From Xiphydria camelus (Eukaryota > Arthropoda > Insecta > Hymenoptera > Xiphydriidae): a stretch of DNA of 64,000 bases. The DNA lies in contig OY783193.1 of the NCBI GenBank assembly GCA_963678675.1, positions 22,189,309 through 22,253,308 on the forward strand, written 5' to 3'. Position numbers and translations under genes: made by a program. The stretch's first letter is position 1. Every line of letters starts with the position of its first letter. The notes under the pieces were generated by a model. That model saw nothing but the letters and a program-made list of their open reading frames with translations. It searched no databases and was not told the origin of the DNA. Positions 33,005-44,570 of this stretch are shown here, in pieces.

Positions 33005-33770
33005 TTTCAACGTAGTGATCCATCGTTACACCAGAGACGAAGAAAAGATGGAATAGAAGTGAGGTACATGTACACTTCACGTTTGACAGGTCGGTATATA
33101 AATTGGAACGTGTGATAGTATTATACGAAAGTTATACGAAAAAGGAAATATATCGATAAAGAAAAAATAGTAATAAAGTAATTACTCCATTATTGTAATC
33201 CAATTCCATTGTATCCCTTACTTTTCTGCCACGACTTTGATTGTTGATAGTGAAGAAAAATCAAATTTATTGGTTGATCCATCCACTATCAACAATCAAA
33301 GTCATGGCAGAAAAATAAGGGATATAATAGAATTGGATTACAATAATGGAGTAACTACTTTATTATTATTTTTTCATTCTCGATATACATATTTCCTCTT
33401 TCGTATTATACTATCACAAGTTCCAATTTATATACCGACCTGTCAAACGTGAAGTGTATATATACCTCACTTCTATTTCATTTCTTCTTCGCCTCTGGTG
33501 TAACGATGGAAATTACAAAATATCATCATTTACATCCCATAAAGCACGTTTTTGCAAGTAACTTTTCTGTTTCCTACGATATTCGTGAACACTACCGTAT
33601 GTTGGAAATATATATTTCTCAATAAATTCGCGAATGTTGCAAAACATCATAGAAACATTTTGGAATCATTACGTCGAAAGATCTCCTTGATGAGGTACAG
33701 TTCGATAAGATTGTACTTGTTAGGGCTGAATTATATGAGGTTTTTATAATTATTTTAGGAAGTCCCAGAA
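33005..33770. mobile_element. foldback element, relative of 28,095-28,985
   Basis: Palindrome centred near 33,268 on GATTGTTGATAGTG / CACTATCAACAATC, with the same ACCGACCTGTCAA and CTTCGCCTCTGGTG arms. Noncoding. Confidence 0.75.
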
Positions 33771-34001
33771 GAATACAGGTACAGCAAAATATCGATGCTG
33801 TGCTGGAAATGTATGTACGAGTAAGGGCGAAATTTCAATGGTGCATGCGAAAGGATTTCTTAAAATTATTCCAACATCTCGAGTTAATATATGTAACAGC
33901 ATATCTTTGCATGAGATGAAATAATTCGTCACCGTCATTGGAAGAGTAAACAGTACGTTCGATGGCAAATTCCAATTTTTGATTAGTCGGGAGTGGTTGG
34001 G

Positions 34002-34700
34002 TCGGTCCTCTAGTCATTAGAATTGGTTTTGGAAGAGTGCGCTGCGGTCTTACGAGCCGAGCGAGAAGTGTCAAAAGTCAGTAGCTGTCAATTCGGGAGA
34101 TCGAAATATATAACCTCGAAGTCGTTAATATATAAATAATTAATAATGTGTAGAAAGTGATAAGAAATAATCATTCGGGTTTCTCCGGTGAGATTCCCCA
34201 AGTGTTTAAGAATCGGCAACTGTTATTTCAACTTCCAGTGATATTAAGTATTAAGTATTAAGAAGCGCGTATTGCAATTCATGTACCGTGGGTAATAGGC
34301 GCTCGGTGACAAGCCTGACGTTCTCCGATGTCCATCGAGTCATCTTTTCACGGACAGAACAGGAGCTACGTCCTCTTCGGATGCACCTGTACGAGATGAC
34401 ATGTTAGAAAAGCGTGAGTCTTCATGAAAATCTTCTAACTTACTCGTTCTGCAGTAATACTTAATATCACTGGAAGTTAAAACAACAGTTACCGATTTTT
34501 AAACACTTGGGGATTCTCATCGAAGAAACCCGAATGATTATTTCTCATCACTTCTACACATTAGTAATCATTATTTACAAATTAACGATTTCGAGGTTAG
34601 ATGCTTCGATCTCCCGAATTGACAGCTACTGGGAGATAAGACGTTTGACACTTTTCGCTCGGCTCATAAGACTAATATTTCTCCAAAATACTAAGGCAAA
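34002..34700. mobile_element. foldback distantly related to the CCGTATG family
   Basis: Arms contain CAATTCGGGAGATCGAA, CCTCGAAGTCGTTAAT and GAAACCCGAATGATTATTTC, mirrored around about 34,350. The order of blocks (TTGGTTTTGGAAGAGTGCGC, GGGAGATCGAA, AATAATG) parallels the ends of the 8.1-kb element at 46,137-46,300. Confidence 0.65.
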
Positions 34701-34913
34701 GTGAAAAATGTAAGGGCTCTCTAGTTTATAAATCCCTTTCAAAATATGACGAGAATAAATCAAAAGTAACGTGGTTATAATTAATTGGCTCGTATCGGTA
34801 TAAAATGTGAGACTTTAATTTTGTGGTAGGTAATAAAAAGCTATTCTCCTACATGTACGTATTCTCCTCATGAATAAATTTAAAAAAGTAGTGCAATCCC
34901 CCTCAAAAACAGA

Positions 34914-35480
34914 TTCTCTGTAAAAAAAAGGCGGCATGTTCATTCAGTGCTAATAAAAATTGATACGTAAAATACTATCCAAAAAGATTTGAAATCAATT
35001 AAGATCGCCATGTTCAAGATTTATATATAAAAAGTAAAAGGCATCATTTGAAAGGAAAATTATTGTAAATCAAGTTACTAAAAAATCCGACTAAACAAAT
35101 TTATAAAAAAATTTTAATAAAAAAGAACTTGCCGTGTTTTTTCCTTCAAAATAAAAAATTCAGGCAGAATTATACTCGATGTTTATGCACTTATGATTTT
35201 AAATAAATTCATAACACTTATATGATACCACCAGTATACCGAATGAAGGGAAAAAACGCGGCAAGTTCTTTTTTATTAAAATTTTTTTATAAATTTGTTT
35301 AGTCGGATTTTTTAGTAACTTGATTTACAATAATTTTCCTTTCAAATGATGCCTTTTACTTTTTATATATAAATCTTGACCATGGCGATCTTAATTGATT
35401 TCAAATCTTTTTGGATAGTATTTTACGTATCAATTTTTATTAGCACTGAATGAACATGCCGCCTTTTTTTTTACAGAGAT
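34914..35480. mobile_element. foldback MITE, about 565 bp
   Basis: Arms of about 225 bp starting CTCTGTAAAAAAAAGGCGGC / GCCGCC-TTTTTTTTTACAGAG, and AACTTGCCGTGTTTTTTCC mirrored as GGAAAAAACGCGGCAAGTT, around a 105-bp spacer. Noncoding. Confidence 0.85.
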
Positions 35481-35659
35481 AATCATTTACATCCCACAAA
35501 GCACGTTTTTGCAAGTAACTTTTCTGTAACATTCCTGCGATATTTTGCAATATTCGTGAATACTACCGTATGTTAGAAATATATATTTCTTGATAAATTC
35601 GGGAATGTTGCAAAATATCATAGAAACATTTCGGAATCATTACATCGAAAGATTTCCTT

Positions 35660-36906
35660 TGTGGCGACCCATCGCGCTACGGCGCCCCGCCGCCAGGTGG
35701 CGCCACCCGTCGACTCCACGGCTTTCGGCTTCTCGTTAGTGGTCCGACAACTGCCCGTCTCTCACCGAGGACCACCGAGCGTCTAAGGCAGGAGTCGGCC
35801 TAGCCTTACTGACGAGTCCACAGGCCGACTCCGGGACGAAACGCGGCGAAAAGGATGTGGTCGCCATCTTATCGGCGGAGCGTTTCGTCCCGGAGTCGGC
35901 CTGTGGACTCGTCAGTAAGGCTAGGCCGACTCCAGCCTTAGACGCTCTGTGGTCCTCGGTGAGAGACGGGCAGTTGCGGTCTTATATAGAAACTTGCCCG
36001 TTGTCGGACCACTAACGAGAAGCCGAAAGCCGTGGAGTCGACGGGTGGCGCCACCTGGCGGCGGGGCGCCGTAGCGCGATGGGTCGCCACAGTACTCCCC
36101 CCCTAGTGACGTCTAATGTATGCAGACGGAACGAGGCGGAAGAAGTGGTGTGTGTGTGTGTGGCGACGGCTTGGCTGTGAGCGTGACTGCGTGGAACGTC
36201 GGTGGACCTCGGTAGGAATCTTCGATCGAGATTCGATATACCGAGGGATGTCGAAGGCTGGAAACTCCGCCGGTGCTCGTCGCATCGTGTGAGATCGATC
36301 ATCCTCAGGTGCGTGTGTCGTGGCATGCGTATGCCGTGCGTATCGGGGCCTGTACGTGTGCCGTGACGTCGTATCGAGGCGTGCGTGTACATGTGCCGTG
36401 ACGTCGTATCGAAGCGTGTGCGTGGGTCGTGACGTAGTGTGGAGGAGTGCGTGTACGTGGACCGTGACGTCATATCGAAGCGTGTGCGTGGGTCGTGACG
36501 TCGTGTCGAAGCGCGTGCGTGGATCGTGACGTCGTGAGTGTGTCGTTGGCTCTGCTTCCAGAGATCAAGGTGTCCTTGTCATGGGAGTTCCCTTGGTCCA
36601 GAAGGTATGCTGCAGGATGATGGATCTTCTCCACTGGATCACGTCGGGGTCACCAATGTGGCGAAAAGGATGTGGTCGCCATCTTATCGGCGGAGCGTTT
36701 CGTCCCGGAGTCGGCCTGTGGACTCGTCAGTAAGGCTAGGCCGACTCCTGCCTTAGACGCTCTGTGGTCCTCGGTGAGAGACGGGCAGTTGCGGTCTTAT
36801 ATAGAAACTTGCCCGTCGTTGGACCACTAACGAGAAGCCGAAAGCCGTGGAGTCGACGGGTGGCGTCACCTGGCGGCGGGGCGCCGTAGCGCGATGGGTC
36901 GCCACA
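35660..36906 (-). mobile_element. TRIM-type small LTR element with an extra inverted LTR piece
   Basis: Flanked by CCTT (35,656-35,659; 36,907-36,910). It contains an inverted partial LTR (35,660-35,843), a left LTR (35,842-36,091), a 565-bp internal region and a right LTR (36,657-36,906). On the minus strand the primer site TGGTGACCCCGACGTGATCC follows the right LTR (36,636-36,655), matching the tRNA-Trp 3' end, and a purine tract (36,093-36,104) precedes the left LTR. No open frame; mobilised in trans. The unoccupied site is seen in related repeats (e.g. 33,680-33,690). Confidence 0.85.
36350..36545. repeat. TGACGT-rich tandem array inside the TRIM
   Basis: Six imperfect units of 25-36 bp each carry GTGACGT (mostly CGTGACGTCGT, once CGTGACGTCATAT), separated by TCGAAGCGTG-type sequence. 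TGACGTCA-like sites are the classic CRE/ATF binding core. Confidence 0.75.
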
Positions 36907-37109
36907 CCTTGATAAGGTACAGCTCGATAAGATTGTACTTGTCAGTGCTGAATTATATGGGGTTTTTATAATTATTTTAGGAAGTCCCAGAAGAATACAG
37001 ATGCAGCATAATATAGATCTGTGCTAGAAAGTATAAGGAATAACCTTCGACGAGCATTCGGTCTGTGGCAACAGAGGTTAGAATCAGCAAGATCATGGTA
37101 GGGAGGATA

Positions 37110-37250
37110 TTGAAGGATGAACGCACGTCCATGCACTCGAGGCAGCAGATCTAACCCACCGAATAAACTAATGCAGCTGGTTCTTGGAACAACAAGTGGA
37201 CGATCCCTCGTTCAAAAGAAACCCCCTCGGGTTCGCACATAATTTGGAGT
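37110..37250 (+). pseudogene. short mariner-type transposase remnant
   Basis: Homologous to 29,158-29,311, with an ACTAATGCAGCTGGTTCTTGG segment and DDPSFKRNPLG-like reading. Not functional. Confidence 0.4.
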
Positions 37251-37329
37251 CCTTCTGGGTGGAATTGAATAGCAGTACGTTTATTTCTGTAACAAATTAT
37301 AAATAACAAAATTATATCCAGCATTTCAC

Positions 37330-38514
37330 TATTTAAAATATAGTACGAAGGAGGAAATATATCAATAGACAAAAAATAAGATTAAAGTAATTACTTGATT
37401 ATTGTGATCCAATTCCATTGCATCTGCTATTCTTCTCCTACGGTTTTGATGGAGAAGAAACATCAAATTTATTTGTTAATCCATCGATTCGGCCCGTGCT
37501 CTCATGACGCTGAAAACAAAAAGTAGAATTACCACAAAGATATTTGCCCTTCCATCGAAAGTGAGGTTAAAGCTGTCAGATGGCAATTAAACTTATCTGA
37601 TGGCAATTCTTCTGAGATACTGCCGTCTCCTTTCCTGCACTTCATGCACAGGCAACCAGAGAAACATAGCACTGCATCCGTTCACTATCTCGATATTCGA
37701 AAAAAATACAAACGATTATTAAACTATACGGAGCGTTTGTCACATTCACCACTATTGACATTCATAACTCCGATTACACTGAATTTTTACTTTTTATTAA
37801 CAAGAGCGTCCGAGGATCGAAATAAACGCGAGGAAAATCGTTTCGCGAATGGAAATATTTTATTAATTTTGAAAACCATAACTAAACATTCAAGGAATAT
37901 ATTCTCTCACACACTCTCACATACATTTGATGGCGTATGCGTGTGACCGCATCTGTGTACACATTTCCGATCATGGCCGACTATCGCCGAAGATAGGCGG
38001 AATTAGAGTGACATTTTGACATATACAGACTGTCCCTTTCAATACACGCCAGCGTGACGGGTTGCATCTCGGTTATCCGCCTTGCGCCAGACACAGGCGC
38101 CACAGGCGCATGGCCCCTGCAGCGGATCGGAGGCGTCAACCGATATGCAACCCGCCACGCTGGCGTGTGTAGCGGGGGACAGTTTGTATATATCGCCCGA
38201 GAAATCGGATTCTCGACTTTTAGGCGCGAGGGGCGTGGCTTCGCGTTGCTAAGGAAGAATCTCTGTTAATATGTAACTTATAACATTTATTCTGGTCTCT
38301 ATCAATAGAGAATAGTCGATTTATATGGCGTAACTAAGCATAGTTTTGGTTATAACCGTATATTTATTGATAAAACTCGATGTAAAAATTGAGGGGTGAA
38401 GGGGGCAGACATTTTTCCTGTAAAGTTACACGGGTGCCCGCGGCGACAGCGCTGTCGGCGTCGTTCTGATTAACTACTTGAATGAACATGCCGCGAGACA
38501 CTGCCGTGTCTCTT
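37330..38514. mobile_element. Foldback H, left-arm copy
   Basis: Same order of blocks as 29,880-30,850, ending at GCCGCGAGACACTGCCGTGTCTCTTGAT, i.e. at the arm centre. A nested 130-bp piece (38,036-38,190) with CACGCCAGCGTG... / ...CACGCTGGCGTG ends interrupts it. Confidence 0.65.
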
Positions 38515-38516
38515 GA

Positions 38517-38762
38517 TGCGCTTTTTGAATTAGACAAGTTAGAGTCATGTGGTGTAAAAACGAGACTAGAAATAGGTTGGGTAAAAACGAGACACTCTCG
38601 TACAAATGATACTAAAATACATTTTGTTTGAGTTTAAAAATCGAACTCAAACTAAATGTATTTTAGTATGATTTTTGTACGAGTGTCTCGTTTTTACGCA
38701 ACATATTTCTAGTCTCGTTTTTACACCACTTGACCCTAACTTGTCTAATTCAAAAAGCGCAT
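38517..38762. mobile_element. near-perfect 246-bp palindrome
   Basis: Centred near 38,640. Outer GCGCTTTTTGAATTAGACAA / TTGTCTAATTCAAAAAGCGC, inner AAAACGAGACACTCTCGTAC / GTACGAGTGTCTCGTTTT. It divides the GCGC-CACGTG-CTTTCG repeat whose other part starts at 38,755. Confidence 0.8.
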
Positions 38763-38975
38763 TTAGTTTACTCTCTCTTAACTCTGCCATCTGTCGCTGT
38801 TCCGTCTGGCGATAAACAGAATTCGACACACGGGTTCGTACTGTTTAATAGTATCACAGTCATAAATACAAATGCGCACTGGCGCACGTGTTCTTTCGAC
38901 GGATGCGTGGTCCATCCTTCCTATCGCATACTTTCTACAAAGAAGATTTCGATGTTTCACATCTAGTTTTTTGAA
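38755..38975. repeat. half copy of the TTAGATGTGAAACATCG MITE
   Basis: Same sequence as the right arm of the full copy at 41,235-41,590 (TTTCGACGGATGCGTGGTCC, GATGTTTCACATCTA). Other copies are at 40,062-40,372 and 55,705-55,921. Confidence 0.75.
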
Positions 38976-39613
38976 TCAATTTAATAAACATACCAAGCAT
39001 ACCAAACATACCATGCCCGCGTTCTTTAGACCGCGAAAACATGGCGATCGTCGTTTCATGTAGGCTCGTTCAAAGAACTGTCGCTCTATGAAAACGTGAC
39101 GTAATGTCACAGTGAAGCATTAACTTGCGACAAAACTTTCAACTGGGCCCGAAAGCATAGAGCGCAATTTTGCTCTAGCAAGTAGCACGTGTCCACTTAC
39201 AAGTCCGGACAGATCGCAAGCACTTCCGCTGAGAGCACAAGTTTGCAGCAATTCAACGTGCAGCGCTGTTTACACTGTTGCAAGTGTTGTCTGACAGCCA
39301 AACTTGCGCAATTTCTTGCAAGTGGATACGAGGCTTAAACGGGAGCGAGCCACGCTCTCGCCACTGAGGCCGGCGTGAGACCGGACCGTATCCATACTGC
39401 ATGCATTCGGCAACATCGCTAACCTCGCGTAGCTCCACCCCTTTCTAGCGTTTTGACATTACCTCGTCTCACTGCTGCCCCGCAGCAGAAACTAGTGGGC
39501 CTGGTATGTCGGCCTCTTAATCAGTGCATAAACGTAGAGTACTGTGTGGCAGTGCATTCAGTGTGCAAGCGCTATAACTTGCAATTAGACGGTTCGTCTT
39601 CATCTCAGCTTAA
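38976..39613. other. unassigned stretch
   Basis: No gene. Several inverted short motifs (AACTTGCG / CGCAAGTT; TTGCAAGTG) suggest a decayed element. It is the left flank of the TTAA-bounded element. Confidence 0.4.
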
Positions 39614-40061
39614 CCTTCCTAAGTCACTCATTTCGACTATACCCAGAGGTTGTTTGGGTCAAAAATGACCCACATATATAATAACACGTTCGTTACTATT
39701 TATTGCTCCATTTTGATGTGAAACATCTTATGCCGCGCTTCGGGGGTGAGACCGGCTGCTCGTGAAACGTCGCTGGAGTGGCTAAATACGCTAAGGCCAG
39801 GCGAACGTTCAACATTGCCTCTATATCTATATCTATTCTATATATAGATATAGAGGCAACGGTCACCAACTCGGGACGCATCGGCTCTCTCCGCCACGAC
39901 TCGATGGTCCCCTTTCACCGAGCCCTGGCTTACCCACTTACTACTTCACGCTCACTGTATCGGTGTACGAAGCAGTATTTACCCTCATAATGAAAGCATG
40001 AGGATTGATTGATCATTGGTTAGCACGTTTAAAAATAACATTTAAATACCGTTTGTATAGG

Positions 40062-40372
40062 AAAATTGTTAGATGTGAAACATCGAAATTCTTCTTTGTA
40101 GAAAGTATGCGATAGGAAGGATGGACCACGCATCCGTTGAAAGAATACGTGCGCCAGTGCGCGCATTTGTATTTATGACTGTGATACCATTAAACGGTAC
40201 GAACCGTTGTGTCGAATTCCGTTTATCGCGAGACGGAACAGCGACTGATGGCAGAGTTAAGAGAGAGTAAACTAAATGCGCTTTTTGAATTAGACACAAC
40301 GGTTTGTACCGTTTAATAGCATCACAATTATAAATACAAATGCGCACTGGCGAACGTGTTCTTTCGTTTTCA
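40062..40372. mobile_element. TTAGATGTGAAACATCG MITE, partial copy
   Basis: Left arm GTTAGATGTGAAACATCGAA to the ACGGTACGAACCGTT centre, with the other arm ending at ACGTGTTCTTTCG instead of reaching the far terminus. Confidence 0.7.
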
Positions 40373-40559
40373 GCTAGATTTACTCAAGTGGACACAGCAT
40401 TGAGAACAATCTAGCGAGAGTTAGTCTAGAATCTCGGTTGAGAAAAATAAATCTAGCTAGATTGTGCAGTGGATACACGATAAAAATTTACTGCCACAGA
40501 AACTTCAGTCTATTTGACCGGCTAAATAGATAGTAACTCAGTCTAGCGAGAGTGATAGG

Positions 40560-40900
40560 CGCCGGGTCGCAAGCGAAGGGCCTCGACCGCGTGCTCAGAT
40601 TTCAGGAGCCTCGCGGGAGGCAACAGAAACCCTCTGCCTTTTATGCTCTCCTCGGACAAAGTGCAAACCCGCAATAAATTCGACTATTGCGGTGCACGTG
40701 TACTTCTTCGGGGATAGCACCAACCGAACGGCGCTGAATCTGCGTACTCTCCCGGCGCCAATTTTCATGCTCCAGCTCGGTGGTTTCGAAGAATTTCCTT
40801 CTCCCACCATGCATAGAAAAACAAAGTCGAAGCATACCCCTGCCCCGCTAGCCGCTTTTACAATCACTTACTGTTCGCAATTCTCTGTGTAAAGACCAAC
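40560..40900. repeat. LTR-like remnant
   Basis: Shares GTCGCAAGCGAAG-G-CCTCGACCGCGTGCTCA and CAGGAGCCTCGC with 61,788-61,860, and weaker wording with 24,770-24,840. Probably a decayed LTR; no boundaries or primer site identified. Confidence 0.35.
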
Positions 40901-41234
40901 TCCTGCTCGAGACTCAATAGACATTGATAATACAACGCCATTCCGACTGGTTATTCACATAAGGGTTAAAAATATAAAAATGCCGGTGATGTGTTGTGCA
41001 GATGGACTATTACATACTTAGTTTTGTTGTGTGATTGTTTGCAAGTATTGCAGTTAAATATGAGTGATAGTGACAATATTATGAGTGATCGTGACATTAT
41101 AAAATAGAAACAAGTATTGATCATTGTCAAATGAAGTGAATACAATTGAAAGAAAACCAAAAATAGAGATATAAATAATAGTATATACAAATAATACGTG
41201 TGTGTATAATAACATATAATAAAAAACAGTTTTT

Positions 41235-41590
41235 TAGAAAAATTGTTAGATGTGAAACATCGAAATTCTTCTTTGTAGAAAGTATGCGATAGGAAGGATG
41301 GACCACGCGTCCGTCGAAAGAACACGTGCGCCAGTGCGCATTTGTATTTATGACTGTGGTACTATTAAACGGTACGAGAGAACCGTTGTCTCTTATTCAA
41401 AAAGCGCATTTAGTTTACTCTCTCTTAACTCGTCATCGGTATAAGTACTGTTTAATAGTATCACAGTCATAAATACAAATGCGCACTGGCGCACGTGTTC
41501 TTTCGACGGACGCGTGGTCCATCCTTCCTATCGCATACTTTCTACAAAGAAGAATTTCGATGTTTCACATCTAACAATTTTTTTAATACA
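41235..41590. mobile_element. TTAGATGTGAAACATCG MITE, full copy
   Basis: Inverted arms of about 150 bp (AAATTGTTAGATGTGAAACA / TGTTTCACATCTAACAATTT) through CGTCCGTCGAAAGAACACGTG and ATTTATGACTGTG. Noncoding. Confidence 0.85.
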
Positions 41591-41731
41591 CTTTGGTATT
41601 GATTACTTACTTCTAAATACTGGATACGTATTTAAATGAAAAAATATTGCTTTTCGAATATTAACGTACATAAAATTATTTTTTTTCAGAACGCTTACAT
41701 CTAACTAGTGATGATTTTGTCCGGTAATGTG

Positions 41732-42028
41732 CTACAGAAAAACTTTTATGAGCACCTCAAGCACATGTGTTTGCACTAGATGACCCTTACAAATAAATTT
41801 TTGGCAACGGTGATATTTGTAAAAAGATTTGTTGTCAGTTTTCTCGCATAAGTAGCAATGACCTCTTTTCTTCGCGCCTATAGACTGAGATATAGAAGAA
41901 GAAGGTACCACTTCAGATTTAATTTTCAAGTTTAAAAGGTTTGACAAACTAAAAATGCACCCTGCTGCGTGAACGTTCGTTGAATATCTGATAGGATAAT
42001 CGAAGAAAGAAGGAGGCGTCAAAGTCAA
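41732..42028 (-). pseudogene. piggyBac transposase C-terminal cysteine-rich domain
   Basis: Open frame ending at 41,732 with KKRGHCYLCEKTDNKSFYKY and HRCQKFICKGHL: C-x2-C, then C-x4-C-x2-H, the pattern of the zinc-binding C-terminus that lets piggyBac-type transposases bind their ends. The catalytic DDD domain is not found. It lies inside the TTAA-bounded element in an orientation consistent with the gene reading leftwards. Confidence 0.55.
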
Positions 42029-42142
42029 ACGTGAGTAAGTTCGGATCTGCGAGTTGCTGTGAGCAGCAGCTCTGCAACGAACAACATTGTTGCTGCTATG
42101 TAACTCACGCGAGTACTTTATTTTGCTCGTCCTATATATGTA

Positions 42143-42664
42143 CCCCCACCCCCTTCAAAACATCGACGATGTATGATAGCACGAATTAATCAAATAGTTC
42201 CCTTTCCAAAGTAATCATGTAACAACTTACGAATCATCAAAGATAATGAAAAAAATACGATAAAAAAGTAATGAAATCATTACCGCCAAATTAATGAAAG
42301 CAAGTGTGTTGTCAAGGTATGTTGCGTTAATGAGAGAAATAGTACATAATTCCATACAATGGTTAACTGTGAATATATTCTCAATTTCAGTGGAACTTGG
42401 TTTTTTTTCCTCTATATTGTTTTTAGTCTCTGTAGCAAAGTTTGCCATTATATGGAATTATGTACTATTTCTCTCATTAACACAACATACCTTAACAACA
42501 CACTTGCTTTCATTAATTTGGCGGTAATGATTTCATTACTTTTTTATCGTATTTTTTCATTACCTTTGGTGATTCGTAAGTTGTTACATGATTACTTTGG
42601 AAAGGAAGCTATTTTATTAATTCGTGCTATCATACATCGTCGATGTTTTGAAGGGGGGGGGGGG
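42143..42664. mobile_element. poly(C)/poly(G)-capped TIR element, copy 2
   Basis: 522-bp shorter form: CCCCCACCCCC start, inverted arms with AAAACATCGACGATGTATGA, G-run end, and a centre TTCAGTGGAACTTGG. Flanks give no clear duplication (left ...TGTA, right ATTT...). Confidence 0.8.
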
Positions 42665-43030
42665 ATTTAATTTCTTTTTTCATTAATTTTCTTTCGTGTT
42701 CTTTTGTCAGATAAATATGAAACATTTTTTAAATGACAAAATGTGGTCAGTTATTATTATTGCCGAGTTCGGTTGTGTATTGAAATGAAGCGTGATATGA
42801 AGCTTACTAATATTATACATTTATTGTATGGTTTGTTATCTACTTACTTTAGTGGATAGAAAAAAAATACGCAACTGTACGCATTTGAAGCTCAAGACCG
42901 ACTGCCTTTCGGGCGAAATTCCGTACACTGTGAGATAAAGGTTCGACGAGGTACCGACATATGTACCTTGGTGTACGGGACGCTGCGATAAAGCTGGCAA
43001 CCGCAAGGGCCTTTGCACACGACGTTTTTT

Positions 43031-43200
43031 AAACTAGCTGACGACGCGCGTTTTTGATGAGCGCGTTCGCTGCGCATCATCAGCGCGTATTAGCAGGTTG
43101 TATTAGCAAGGATCGTGTGTAAAAGTCACAACTTGCCGACTGCCTTGCGTTTGCTTAGCGTCCTAATCGCGTATAACGCGCGTCGTCAGCTAGTTTAAGA
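43031..43200. mobile_element. foldback MITE, about 170 bp
   Basis: Ends AAACTAGCTGACGACGCGCG / CGCGCGTCGTCAGCTAGTTT. Noncoding. Confidence 0.8.
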
Positions 43201-43259
43201 AACTCCTAGTTTAAAAAGGTCCTTAGTTGTGACGTAGGCAGGGTTCTCAGGTAAGGAGA

Positions 43260-43430
43260 CCCCTGGGACCCCTTTCTCTAACTCACTCGCAAGAGAAACG
43301 TATACGTTTCTTAGCGAGTAGACCAATCAGGACCCCCACCACAACGGAATACTTGATCCTGATTGGTTTATTGGCTAAGATGCTTATACGCAACTTTGCG
43401 AGTGAGTTAGAGAAAGGGCCCCTGATCGCT
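43260..43430. mobile_element. foldback MITE, about 165 bp
   Basis: Ends CCTTTCTCTAACTCACTCGC / GCGAGTGAGTTAGAGAAAGG, with an inner CCAATCAGGA / TCCTGATTGG pair. Confidence 0.8.
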
Positions 43431-43680
43431 TTATCGCGTAGTTTCCGACAAGGCGGAGAAAAGAGCGGCGTGGCGCGTCACTACACATTCATTGTTGTCA
43501 GCCGACGTATCGCGTGTTAACAGTTTGAAAACAATTGAACATCGAAATTCGCAACTAGAGCGCACTCAATGATAAACGGAAAATCGGTAAAAATGTTTTC
43601 AGCCTAGATGACTGATTTACAAATGATGAATGATAAATAAAATCATCAACATGTAATGATTTTATAATTAATGTTTCGAT

Positions 43681-43929
43681 TGTGGCGAAAAGGATGTGGT
43701 CGCCATCTTATCGGGGGAGCGTTTCGTCCCGGAGTCGGCCTGTGGACTCGTCAGTAAGGCTAGGCCGACTCCTGCCTTAGACGCTCTGTGGTCCTCGGTG
43801 AGAGACGGGCAGTTGCGGTCTTATATAGAAATTGCCCGTTGTTGGACCACTATCGAGAAACCGAAAGCCGTGGAGTCGACGGGTGGCGCCACCTGACGGC
43901 GGGGCGCCGTAGCGCGATAGGTCGCCACA
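43681..43929. repeat. solo LTR of the TRIM family
   Basis: 249 bp, TG...CA, matching the LTRs at 35,842-36,091 and 36,657-36,906, with a perfect 4-bp duplication CGAT (43,677-43,680; 43,930-43,933). Expected product of LTR-LTR recombination. Confidence 0.95.
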
Positions 43930-44139
43930 CGATAATATTTACATTTTCCCCAGAATAATTCGTTCGTGAAAGAAGTCATAAAAATCGTAAATAAACAAAC
44001 TATGCGGTTTATTTGCCGTATCAGTAATTTTAACGAATCGGTGCAAACCGGATATTATGTTCATAGCATAGCATTCGATTTGCACCGATTTGTTAAAATT
44101 ATCGAAACAGTGAATAAACTGCACAGTGTTTACGGGCTG

Positions 44140-44570
44140 TAAGCCAACTCTAACTACCGACTCGATCTCTACCGGTATAAATGAAAAATTTATTCTGGTC
44201 TTTATCAATCTATCATTAGAAAATAATCAATTTATATGGTGTAACTAAGCATAATTTTGGTTATAACCATACATATATTTATTGAGAAAATTCGTTGTAA
44301 AAATTGAGGGGTGGAGGGGGCAGACATAAAGATACACGGGTTCTCGCTGCTCGCTTTACGCCGAGATGAACGAACATGCCTACTGCACGCTCGCTGTATT
44401 GGAGTACGAAGCAGTACGGAGCGTTCTTTAAAGCCTTGTACGGACAGCGCGTTCCAGTGTGCGAGCCTTCGTACACACGTACATGATGTCCCGACCCGAG
44501 CAGAACTGCACAGTTACAGGGACCCTGAAATTTACCGTCGGCTGGGCTTTATACAAATACCGACTGGTCA
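44140..44570. repeat. CCGTATG-family and foldback-H fragments
   Basis: CCAACTCTAACTACCGACTCG at 44,146 and TGCACAGTTACAGGGACC...GAAATTTACC at about 44,507-44,536 match parts of MITE copy b. Between them lies a piece of H centre (about 44,230-44,345). Confidence 0.6.

Noticed and set aside
36120..36160. TG repeat as a hypervariable locus
   Set aside because: Only about 8 TG units; too short to be notable.
36012..36529. Open frames of 153 and 69 codons in the TRIM interior
   Set aside because: They follow the GTGACGT tandem repeat and have repeat-driven composition (His/Arg/Thr or Val/Cys).
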